Assembly (NCBI GenBank): GCA_036522615.1
Contig: DATDFN010000382.1
Span: 1-6,174, forward strand
Source of the DNA: JAJPJQ01 sp036522615
GTDB taxonomy: Bacteria; Desulfobacterota; Binatia; UBA9968
Direction of reading: 5' to 3'
DNA length: 6,174 nucleotides
The notes under the pieces are model-generated. The model did no database searches. It saw nothing but the letters and a program-made list of their open reading frames with translations, and was not told the origin of the DNA. This document shows, in pieces, positions 1-5,630 of this stretch. The position numbers and the translations under genes are program-made. How positions within the stretch are numbered: the stretch's first letter is position 1; the number at the start of each line of letters is the position of its first letter.

Positions 1-1
1 C

Positions 2-535
2 AATGATGCGGAAGAAGTCGCGCGCGGTTTCGCTTATGGCAAGGGTCTTACCGATGAAGGCGTGGCGATGATCGATCACCTGCGCACGCGCATGGAGAAC
101 GAGCTCGCGAAGGAAAGCGCGCAGCGCTTCAATCTGAAAAAAGGCATGGGCGGTCTCGTCGACATCGAGTTCTTGACGCAGATGCTGCAGCTGAAATACG
201 GCGGCGGCAGGCGCCGGATTCAAACCCAGGGGACGCTCGACGCGCTCAAAGGGCTCGACGCCGAACGCATCATCAGACCGCCAGAATATCGCGCGCTCTC
301 CAAAGGCTATTTATTCCTCAGGAGGCTCGATCACCGTCTGCGCCTCGAGCGCAACGAATCGCTCGATGTCCTGGAGCGCGACCCAGCGCGTCTACAGCAA
401 ACCGCCCTGGGCTTGGGGTACGAAGGGAAAAAGGACAATCGCGCCGGCAAACGGCTGCTGGAAGACTACGAGAAGGTGAGGAAGGAAATTCGGCGCTGCT
501 ATGAGAAGAGGTTTAGAGCGGCGGGCGCTGTTTGA
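2..535 (+). CDS. glnE: Bifunctional glutamine synthetase adenylyltransferase / deadenylase, C-terminal part (partial)
   Basis: GlnE attaches and removes AMP on glutamine synthetase in the cytoplasm, tuning nitrogen assimilation to PII signals. Only the last 177 residues are here; the frame is open from the left edge, so the true start lies outside the window. The visible stretch begins with a GFAYGKGLT segment and then reads RMENELAKE and KKGMGGLVDIEFLTQ. The latter is the conserved signature of the helical domain that follows the second nucleotidyltransferase domain in this family. Further on, YLFLRRLDHRLRLERN is also typical of the GlnE C-terminal helical region. No catalytic nucleotidyltransferase motif falls inside the window, so activity cannot be judged. 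The stop codon TGA at 533-535 directly abuts the stop codon of the convergent activator gene, with no terminator between them. The family call is from recalled motifs; other GlnE/GlnD-type helical domains are less likely. Confidence 0.9.
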   Translation, partial: NDAEEVARGFAYGKGLTDEGVAMIDHLRTRMENELAKESAQRFNLKKGMGGLVDIEFLTQMLQLKYGGGRRRIQTQGTLDALKGLDAERIIRPPEYRALSKGYLFLRRLDHRLRLERNESLDVLERDPARLQQTALGLGYEGKKDNRAGKRLLEDYEKVRKEIRRCYEKRFRAAGAV

Positions 536-1483
536 TTACGCAATGTCCAGTTCTTCCATTTTTCGATAGAGCGACGAGAGGCTGATATCGAGAAGGCGCG
601 CCGCCTCTTTGCGGTCCTGTCCGGCCTGCTCTAGCACGCGGAGAATATGCTGCCGTTCGAACTGCCGCACCGCTTCCTTGAGCGAGGGAGCGAACGGCGC
701 CGCCGCCTGTGCCGCAGCGGCAAGCGAGACTGGCAGGTCCTTGGCGGTGATCCAGTCGCCGTCGGCAAGGATCATCGTATGCTCGATCACGTTGTCGAGC
801 TCGCGAACATTGCCCTTCCAGGGAAGCGACGTCAAAATGCGCACAACTTCGAGGTCGGCGCCTTTGAAATGCTTCTTTAGTTCCGGGTTGTGTTTCTGCA
901 CAAGGTAAGCGATCAGGAGGGGAATATCCTCCGGCCGCTCGCGCAGCGCTGGAATGCGCAGCTCCATAATGTTCAGACGATAATAGAGGTCGTCGCGAAA
1001 TCTCCCCTGCTCGACTTCCAGATTGAGGTTTCGGTTGGTCGCGGCGAGCACACGCACGTCGATGCGCCGCGGCGTCGTGTTGCCGATCGGCAGGATTTCC
1101 CGCGCTTCGAGCGCGCGCAGCAGCTTCACCTGAAGGTGTTGCGGAATCTCGCCGATCTCGTCCAAAAAGATCGTACCGCCGCGCGCTTTCTCGAAGAGTC
1201 CTTCCTGGTTGGCGAAGGCGCCTGTGAACGAGCCTTTCATGTGGCCGAAAAGCAGGCTCTCCAGCAGTGTTTCCGGCAGGGCGCCGCAGTTGACGGGCAG
1301 AAAGAGCTTGTCGCGGCGGTCGGAGAGCGCGTGGATCGCGTGCGCGATCAATTCTTTACCGCTGCCGCTCTCGCCCGTGATCAAGACTGTCGCCTGAGTC
1401 GGCGCGACCTTCCTGACCATTTCGAGCAGAGCCCCGAGGGCGCGGCTTTGGCCGACGATTTGTCCGAGATCGAAATCCGCCAT
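536..1483 (-). CDS. PspF-like sigma-54-dependent transcriptional activator (AAA+ plus Fis-type HTH, no sensor domain)
   Basis: This is a bacterial enhancer-binding protein that would hydrolyse ATP to open sigma-54 RNA polymerase complexes. Its 315 residues hold a complete AAA+ domain: Walker A GESGSGKE (37-44), the sigma-54 contact loop as GSFTGA (84-89, normally GAFTGA), Walker B GTIFLDEIGE (103-112), sensor I LAATNR (146-151), the arginine-finger region FRDDLYYRLN (162-171) and WKGNVRELDN (222-231). An alanine-rich linker (about 253-262) leads to a Fis-family helix-turn-helix (about 287-311). There is no receiver, GAF or PAS domain: an in-frame stop at 1510-1508 lies just upstream of the ATG, so no extension is possible. 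The architecture and length match PspF (about 325 residues), but the genes around it are not psp genes. It is last in the doxX-ferritin run, 72 bases after ferritin-like gene 2, behind a weak ribosome site. It is the obvious candidate to act on the two sigma-54-like promoters in the divergent region. Confidence 0.93.
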   Translation of the reverse strand: MADFDLGQIVGQSRALGALLEMVRKVAPTQATVLITGESGSGKELIAHAIHALSDRRDKLFLPVNCGALPETLLESLLFGHMKGSFTGAFANQEGLFEKARGGTIFLDEIGEIPQHLQVKLLRALEAREILPIGNTTPRRIDVRVLAATNRNLNLEVEQGRFRDDLYYRLNIMELRIPALRERPEDIPLLIAYLVQKHNPELKKHFKGADLEVVRILTSLPWKGNVRELDNVIEHTMILADGDWITAKDLPVSLAAAAQAAAPFAPSLKEAVRQFERQHILRVLEQAGQDRKEAARLLDISLSSLYRKMEELDIA

Positions 1484-1555
1484 GGCATCAAACGCCTGGG
1501 GCCTGTTTTATCGATTGAGTGAGAAGTTTTCAAACCGCGGCGCGGATGAAAGAAC

Positions 1556-2056
1556 CTACAGGCGGTCGCCGGCCGCAAGGAGGGCCGGATCGGCGCAGAA
1601 GCGCCGGAGCGCGGCCTTGAGCTCTTGGCGCTGCACGCTGGCAGGCACGCCGAGGTTTTGCATCGTCTGCGCGATCTTGGGACCGCCGAGCTGGAGGAGC
1701 TTGCTGTAGATCGTGTCGATTTCCGAGGTTTCGATATCGATCGCGATCTTGAACGCTTCGTCGACGGAAAGCGACGGCGTTCCTTTGGCAAGATATGCGC
1801 TCAGATCGCGTCTCAGCCGGTCGGCGTTGTCGCGCGTGATCGATGGATCGAGCGTCTCGTCGTCGTAGTTCTGGATCAGCTCTTTGCAGGCGAGCAGAAT
1901 GTTTGCGTGCTGCTCTTCCTCGCCCGCCATTTCCCACCAAAAGTCTCTGAGCTCCGCGTCGAACAGAAACAGGTGCGAGAAGCGGTAGTAAATCTTCGAC
2001 ACGAGGCGCTCGATCTCTGCGAATCGTTCGAGCGGGTCGAAGTCGTGAGCGTCCAT
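1556..2056 (-). CDS. Ferritin-like / rubrerythrin-like helical protein 2, degenerate metal site
   Basis: A 166-residue, largely helical, soluble protein with ferritin-superfamily character in its first half. Helix A reads EIERLVSKIYYRF, with E16 the likely ligand. Helix B has EEEQH, giving E47-x-x-H50. A third helix has IDIETSEID (about 106-114), with E109 a possible ligand. The last quarter (from about 125) has no ExxH motif, whereas an intact diiron ferritin fold supplies a second one from its fourth helix. The metal site may therefore be incomplete, mononuclear or completed by a partner; this is inference. The ATG lies only two bases after the stop of ferritin-like gene 1, with a GGGAGG ribosome site inside the end of that gene, so the two are probably translationally coupled and may pair as subunits. 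No signal peptide is seen. The exact function (iron storage, peroxide reduction or sensing) is not recognisable. Confidence 0.8.
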   Translation of the reverse strand: MDAHDFDPLERFAEIERLVSKIYYRFSHLFLFDAELRDFWWEMAGEEEQHANILLACKELIQNYDDETLDPSITRDNADRLRRDLSAYLAKGTPSLSVDEAFKIAIDIETSEIDTIYSKLLQLGGPKIAQTMQNLGVPASVQRQELKAALRRFCADPALLAAGDRL

Positions 2057-2058
2057 TT

Positions 2059-2568
2059 TTACGCCTCCCGCAGCCGGTTCCGCAGGAACTCGAGAATCTC
2101 GATGTGCTTTTCCGAATCCCGGATCATCGACCGGAAGAGCAGGACGAAAAGATCGCGGTAGTAGCCTTTGCTCTCCTTGATGAGCGATCTATATTCGTTT
2201 ATCCCCTCTCTTTCAATCGCGATGAAGTCTTCGGTCAGTGCGAGCAGCTTTTCCTTATCTGCTTTGAGATCGTAGAGGCCCCGGATAGCGTCGGCGCGGC
2301 TGGTCCACGTGAGATCGCCTTTCAGTGTGGACGCCATCGCGCGCGTAATCGCATGATGCCTCTCCTCGTCTGAGACGATCATCTGGAGCAGCAACTTGAC
2401 CATCCCGTTGTCGGTCTTGTCCGCCACCTCCTTATAGTGTTTGAGAAACTTCCCCTCTTGATACTCATGCGCCTCGAGCTCATTGACGAGTCTCTCCACC
2501 TCTGAAATCTCCGTCGCCTCGGGTTCGGGCCCTGTCATCATCGCGTAGATCTCGGGGATGGGTTCCAT
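2059..2568 (-). CDS. Ferritin-like four-helix-bundle protein 1
   Basis: A 169-residue cytoplasmic protein with the internal two-fold pattern of ferritin-like bundles. Helix A reads AHEYQEGKFLKHY (33-45, E38 likely ligand) and helix B SDEERHH (66-72, E68-x-x-H71). Helix C reads IEREGINEY (118-126, E121 matching E38) and helix D RDSEKHIEIL (150-159). In helix D the residue three before H155 is serine 152 rather than glutamate; D151 or E153 would have to substitute, so this is a variant site. The start at 2568 is supported by AAGGAG eight to thirteen bases upstream, just after a strong hairpin. It follows doxX by 57 bases and precedes ferritin-like gene 2 by two bases. Iron or peroxide handling is the family expectation; the substrate is unknown. 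The ferritin-like fold is well supported, a specific name is not. Confidence 0.85.
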   Translation of the reverse strand: MEPIPEIYAMMTGPEPEATEISEVERLVNELEAHEYQEGKFLKHYKEVADKTDNGMVKLLLQMIVSDEERHHAITRAMASTLKGDLTWTSRADAIRGLYDLKADKEKLLALTEDFIAIEREGINEYRSLIKESKGYYRDLFVLLFRSMIRDSEKHIEILEFLRNRLREA

Positions 2569-2584
2569 AGCGTCTCTCCTTTCC

Positions 2585-2610
2585 CGCGGGCGGCATTAGC
2601 GCCGCCCGCG
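2585..2610 (-). promoter_or_regulatory. Perfect GC-rich stem-loop between doxX and ferritin-like gene 1
   Basis: CGCGGGCGGC and GCCGCCCGCG form a perfect 10-bp stem with a 6-base loop. It lies 15 bases after the doxX stop and three bases before the AAGGAG ribosome site of ferritin-like gene 1. No T-run follows on the minus strand, so it does not look like an intrinsic terminator. In mRNA it could protect the downstream ends, mark a processing site or partly attenuate, giving more ferritin than DoxX; this is inference. Confidence 0.6.
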
Positions 2611-2625
2611 TCCCAATCACATCGT

Positions 2626-3195
2626 TCACGCTTCGATCTCTTTCCCGGGAGCAAACAGCCGCCCCGGCTTCCACGGTGTTCCGAGCGCCGGCAGCAGCCA
2701 GCGATCGAGGCCGATCCAGCCCGAAGTCCTCCATGCGAGCACAAGCCACGTGGCGATTGCGAAGAGCAGGCCATTGGTCGACGCGGAGCCGGCCATGATG
2801 AAATTCCAGTTCATGAAGCCGCCGAAGAACGCAGCCGCCGCCGTGAAGGCGCCCAAGACAAGCGCAACGCCGATTAAGAGCTCGCTGAATAGCACGACCT
2901 TCGAGAACCATGTATAGGCGCCGGTATCGAGCAGGTACTGAATAAACGAGCGATACCAGTCGAAGGCGATCACCGGCTTCGGCGTCATCTGCAGCGACCT
3001 CTCCCAGAATTTTTGCAGCGCTGCGCCGGTCTCGATCCACGCCGGATCATGGTATTTATGAAGCCCCGCTTCGAGCCACTCCCAACCCAGAAAAAGTCTC
3101 AGTGGCAGCCAAAGCCAAGCGAGCCGCGTGTCTCCGAATACAAATTTGGCGAGCGGCGGTTCCTCGAAAACGCTCGCTTCATGATCTCTTGCCAT
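2626..3195 (-). CDS. DoxX / DoxD-like integral membrane protein
   Basis: A 189-residue inner-membrane protein with about four membrane helices (roughly 24-43, 97-115, 118-136 and 140-156). The first helix carries the family pattern: an arginine (PLRLFLGWEWLEAGLHK, 31-47), then glycine and a small-residue-rich stretch ending in lysine. Between helices 1 and 2 is a long extramembrane loop (about 46-92). The segment MNWNFIMAGSAS (128-139) resembles the third-helix motif of DoxX/DoxD proteins. DoxD is the small subunit of archaeal thiosulfate:quinone oxidoreductase, and DoxX relatives are linked to redox or thiol stress in other bacteria. Neither role can be assigned here, and no DoxA-like partner is visible. 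The start at 3195 has a strong AAAGGAG ribosome site. It is first in the minus-strand run, about 30 bases after the predicted sigma-54 start point. Confidence 0.83.
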   Translation of the reverse strand: MARDHEASVFEEPPLAKFVFGDTRLAWLWLPLRLFLGWEWLEAGLHKYHDPAWIETGAALQKFWERSLQMTPKPVIAFDWYRSFIQYLLDTGAYTWFSKVVLFSELLIGVALVLGAFTAAAAFFGGFMNWNFIMAGSASTNGLLFAIATWLVLAWRTSGWIGLDRWLLPALGTPWKPGRLFAPGKEIEA

Positions 3196-3237
3196 GGTGG
3201 TCTCCTTTCCTCTTTCCGCTTACGGCACGATCAATCA

Positions 3238-3252
3238 GCAAGGGTCGTGCCG
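3238..3252 (-). promoter_or_regulatory. Predicted sigma-54 promoter (-24/-12) for the doxX-ferritin-activator run
   Basis: Read on the minus strand the site is CGGCACGACCCTTGC followed by T. Against the consensus TGGCACG-N4-TTGC only the first base differs, and the required GG-N10-GC spacing is exact (GG at 3251-3250, GC at 3239-3238). Transcription would start near 3226, leaving a leader of about 31 bases before the doxX ATG at 3195. The strand, spacing and leader length all fit, and a sigma-54 activator is encoded in the same run. Confidence 0.8.
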
Positions 3253-3332
3253 CGGAAAAAACACAGGAAAACCGGACGCGGAGGCAATTCTTCCGGCTTT
3301 TCAATCCCAAAATAAGGACAGCGCCGCCTCTG

Positions 3333-3352
3333 TTTTCTCAAGTTTAAGAAAA
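3333..3352. promoter_or_regulatory. 20-bp near-palindrome, candidate shared activator (enhancer) site
   Basis: TTTTCTCAAGTTTAAGAAAA is symmetric at eight of its ten base pairs; only the central pair and one other fail. It lies between the two sigma-54-like promoters, with its centre about 84 bases upstream of the predicted plus-strand start and about 116 bases upstream of the predicted minus-strand start. Both distances are normal for an enhancer-binding protein dimer. Binding by the locus's own PspF-like protein is inference. Confidence 0.5.
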
Positions 3353-3400
3353 AGCGTCCGCAGCGACGGGAACTCGGCCCGATATAACAAGAATTTTCCG

Positions 3401-3415
3401 TGGCATGAATTCTGC
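3401..3415 (+). promoter_or_regulatory. Predicted sigma-54 promoter (-24/-12) for the boxB-like/MCO run
   Basis: TGGCATGAATTCTGC matches TGGCACG-N4-TTGC except for C to T in the -24 box and T to C in the -12 box, and keeps the exact GG-N10-GC spacing (GG at 3402-3403, GC at 3414-3415). Transcription would start near 3427, giving a leader of about 50 bases before the ATG at 3477. It is weaker than the opposing promoter but well placed. Confidence 0.7.
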
Positions 3416-3476
3416 GCAGCTACCGGAGCGCGGACGTTTTCCAGCGACACTAACAACACAACCAACGGAGGGCGCA

Positions 3477-4583
3477 ATGGAGAGAATCCATACTTTCGAC
3501 GACTGGTCGGATCTTTTTAAGAAATGGCAGAAGGACATCGGCTTCGACAACACGCTGGTAAAAGATTACAAGTTCGACGCGATCTATGACGAAGGAACGC
3601 ACGCGGAGATCGAGTTCGGCGAATTCGCCGGCCGGAAGAAATGGGACAATGTCCTGCAGATCCCGACGCAGGACATGCGTGATGCGCTGCTGCATCTGAT
3701 CGTCTATCAGGGCGATACCGAGTTCGCCTCTTCCGAACAACAGCGGAACCTCATCAATTCCGCGCCGACGGCGCACGACCTCGCTTGCCTTCTCCGCGTC
3801 ATGCGCGAAGAGATGCGCCACGGCTGCCAGATGGGCCATTTGCTCGTGACTCACTTCGGCAGCGACGGCAAGCTCGAAGCGCGCAAGCTCCTCGAGCGTC
3901 GCGCTTACGAAGGCAGCCGACTCCTGGGCGCGTTCAATCAACCGGTCGATAACTGGCTCGACTTCTTCACGTATACCTGCTTCATCGACCGCGACGGGAA
4001 ATTCCAGCTCACGATGCTGCATCGGTCCGCGTTTGCTCCACTCTCCCGCAGCATGGGTCCGATGCTGAAGGAGGAAGCATTTCATCTTTTCACCGGCCAG
4101 AGCGGACTCCAGCGTGTCGTCAGAGCGGGAAAGATCCCCGTCGAGATTATTCAGAAATATCTTAATAAGTGGCTGTCGACCGGCTACGACCTCTTCGGCA
4201 AAGACCGGTCGACGTCCGCGGCGCGCTTTTACCGCTGGGGCTTCAAAGGGCGCTTCGACGAAGCGACGGCCAAGGCGCCGCCGGCGGACATCGATCGCGT
4301 GAACGAGGAAGCGCGCGGCTATTACTACGACGAGGATCGCGAAATCATTGCCGGGTTGAATAGCTTGCTGCCGGCCGGTGAACCGAAGCTCCGCGCGCCC
4401 AGCATCAAATTCAACCGCAAAATCGGCGATTATGCCGAGCAGACTTTCAGCGTCGAGGGCGAACCGTTATCCGCCGCCGAATATGAAGCGCACTTGAAGC
4501 AAGTTCTGCCTGGCCCGACAGATCACGAAAAGCTGCGCGGTATTTTCGGCGGCAGCTGGCTCGCAGGCGGCACTGCTAATTAA
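3477..4583 (+). CDS. BoxB-like diiron oxygenase (benzoyl-CoA epoxidase / PaaA superfamily), compact form
   Basis: A 368-residue cytoplasmic protein resembling BoxB, the diiron subunit that epoxidises benzoyl-CoA with O2. The likely iron ligands are all present: E82 in QGDTEFAS, E112 and H115 in REEMRHG, D171 in FIDRDGKFQL, and E200 and H203 in KEEAFHLF. Spacing is close to that recalled for BoxB. Other BoxB-like stretches are LLGAFNQPVDNWLDFF (149-164), FAPLSR (186-191), FKGRF (256-260) and FNRKIG (312-317). It is about 100 residues shorter than BoxB (about 470). The losses are spread through the protein, especially the N-terminus and the region after residue 215, rather than being one truncation. 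No BoxA reductase or CoA ligase is in the window, so benzoyl-CoA need not be the substrate. The start at 3477 is chosen for its GGAGGG ribosome site; an in-frame ATG at 3405 lies inside the sigma-54-like promoter. An exported copper oxidase gene follows after 14 bases. Confidence 0.85.
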   Translation: MERIHTFDDWSDLFKKWQKDIGFDNTLVKDYKFDAIYDEGTHAEIEFGEFAGRKKWDNVLQIPTQDMRDALLHLIVYQGDTEFASSEQQRNLINSAPTAHDLACLLRVMREEMRHGCQMGHLLVTHFGSDGKLEARKLLERRAYEGSRLLGAFNQPVDNWLDFFTYTCFIDRDGKFQLTMLHRSAFAPLSRSMGPMLKEEAFHLFTGQSGLQRVVRAGKIPVEIIQKYLNKWLSTGYDLFGKDRSTSAARFYRWGFKGRFDEATAKAPPADIDRVNEEARGYYYDEDREIIAGLNSLLPAGEPKLRAPSIKFNRKIGDYAEQTFSVEGEPLSAAEYEAHLKQVLPGPTDHEKLRGIFGGSWLAGGTAN

Positions 4584-4597
4584 GCTCGGGAGGAATT

Positions 4598-5605
4598 ATG
4601 GAGTTCAGAACGCGCTTTAAACTCATCGGTGCGCTCACCATCGCCGCCGCCGTCATCGGCGGCTGGTGGATCGCCGCGGCTTCGAAAGAAAAAGTCCAGC
4701 CGGTCAAAGAATTCTACCTCGACGTGAGCGAGTTCGAGCACGAATTCCATCCCGGCGGTCCCAAGGTCATGGTGTGGGGATTTAACCGGCAGATACCCGG
4801 ACCGACGATCAGAGTGACGGAGGGCGACCGCGTGCGCGTGCACCTGATCAATCGGCATACGTCGAACCATACGCTGCACTTTCACGGGCTCAATGTGCCG
4901 AACGAGATGGACGGCGTCGCCTACGGCCCGATGCATCATCTGGAGGTCGAGCCCGGGCAGACCCACGTGTACGAGTTCACCGCCGACCCGCCCGGCACGC
5001 ACATGTATCACTGCCACGTGAATTCGCCGCAGCATATCGACATGGGCATGTCCGGCGTCATGATCGTCGAGCCCAAGGACAAGCGCGGCGAGCCCAAAGT
5101 AGATAAGGAGCAGGTGCTGCTGCTCGACGACTGGTACATCAATGATAAAGGTCTGCAGGAGCCGATGGCGCACCCGGCGATGATCCACGACGCTAATTAC
5201 TTCACGATAAACGGCAAATCGTTTCCTGCCACGGAACCAATCAAGCTAAAGGAAGGCGAAAAAGTCCGCGTCCGCATGGTGAACGTCGGCTACCAGGCGC
5301 ATTCGATGCATCTGCACGGCCACAGCTTCGTGGTAACGCACAAGGACGGCCGGCTGATCAAGAATCCGCAGGAGCAGGATACCGTTCTGATCGGCCCCGG
5401 CGAGCGCTACGACCTTGTCTTCACGGCGGTCCGACCGGGAATGTGGCTATTCCACTGCCACGTCGTGCCGCACGTGACGAACGACGGCGCCTATCCCGGC
5501 GGTCTGCTCGTTCCGGTGATAACGGAGCCGAAGAATGCGCCGGCGAACAAACCCGAGCACCACGCTTTAATTGATCGAGCACCCGAGGGAGCTAACATCC
5601 ACTAA
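4598..5605 (+). CDS. Exported two-domain multicopper oxidase (possible type A, type 1 copper in both domains)
   Basis: A 335-residue two-cupredoxin multicopper oxidase, expected to oxidise a substrate and reduce O2 (or act as a nitrite-reductase relative) outside the cytoplasm. Residues 1-29 form a signal peptide or anchor with a hydrophobic core (about 9-28); there is no twin-arginine motif. All four HxH motifs for a type 2/type 3 cluster are present: H94/H96, H138/H140, H238/H240 and H286/H288. Each domain also has a type 1-like set: H91, C139, H146 and M151 in domain 1; H235, C287 and H292 in domain 2, where no methionine sits at the expected axial position. Proteins of this size normally work as trimers with the cluster between subunits. 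Domain 1 also resembles NirK-type folds. GGGAGGA at 4588-4594 supports the start. It is 14 bases after the boxB-like gene and 25 bases before the next gene, so co-transcription is likely. Confidence 0.92.
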   Translation: MEFRTRFKLIGALTIAAAVIGGWWIAAASKEKVQPVKEFYLDVSEFEHEFHPGGPKVMVWGFNRQIPGPTIRVTEGDRVRVHLINRHTSNHTLHFHGLNVPNEMDGVAYGPMHHLEVEPGQTHVYEFTADPPGTHMYHCHVNSPQHIDMGMSGVMIVEPKDKRGEPKVDKEQVLLLDDWYINDKGLQEPMAHPAMIHDANYFTINGKSFPATEPIKLKEGEKVRVRMVNVGYQAHSMHLHGHSFVVTHKDGRLIKNPQEQDTVLIGPGERYDLVFTAVRPGMWLFHCHVVPHVTNDGAYPGGLLVPVITEPKNAPANKPEHHALIDRAPEGANIH

Positions 5606-5630
5606 CAACTCAAGGCGAAACGAAGGACTT

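Larger units (their letters stand above)
3196..3476. promoter_or_regulatory. Divergent control region between the two gene runs
   Basis: This 281-base non-coding stretch holds the two opposed sigma-54-like promoters, the 20-bp palindrome and both ribosome sites. It also has an 8-bp inverted repeat, CGGCACGA (3223-3230) and TCGTGCCG (3245-3252). Its right arm is the -24 box of the minus promoter and its left arm overlaps the predicted +1. A 7-bp inverted pair CGGACGC (3273-3279) and GCGTCCG (3354-3360) and two GGAAAA direct repeats (3254-3259 and 3266-3271) flank the palindrome. I see no convincing sigma-70 promoter and no clear IHF consensus site. Confidence 0.65.

Noticed and set aside
530..540. 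Possible terminator or overlap between glnE and the convergent activator gene
   Set aside because: The stop codons abut at 535/536 with no hairpin and T-run there; it is only a compact convergent junction.
890..1522. Long plus-strand open frame opposite the activator gene
   Set aside because: The opposite strand has every AAA+ motif in order; this frame shows no family signature and is a GC-driven shadow.
1484..1555. Separate sigma-54 promoter or lost receiver domain just upstream of the activator
   Set aside because: No GG-N10-GC match of quality is seen on the minus strand, and an in-frame stop at 1510-1508 plus the short gap leave no room for a sensor domain.
3405..3476. Upstream in-frame ATG that would lengthen the boxB-like protein by 24 residues
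   Set aside because: The ATG lies inside the predicted -24/-12 element, upstream of the predicted transcript start, and has no ribosome site. The ATG at 3477 follows GGAGGG.
4175..4213. 9-bp inverted repeat GTCGACCGG / CCGGTCGAC inside the boxB-like gene
   Set aside because: It lies in conserved coding sequence with a 21-base loop and no nearby regulatory context; probably chance in GC-rich DNA.
4580..5188. Long antisense open frame (202 codons, minus strand) opposite the copper oxidase gene
   Set aside because: It mirrors a GC-rich coding gene, is rich in His, Val, Arg and Asp with no recognisable domain, and lies opposite clear cupredoxin motifs.
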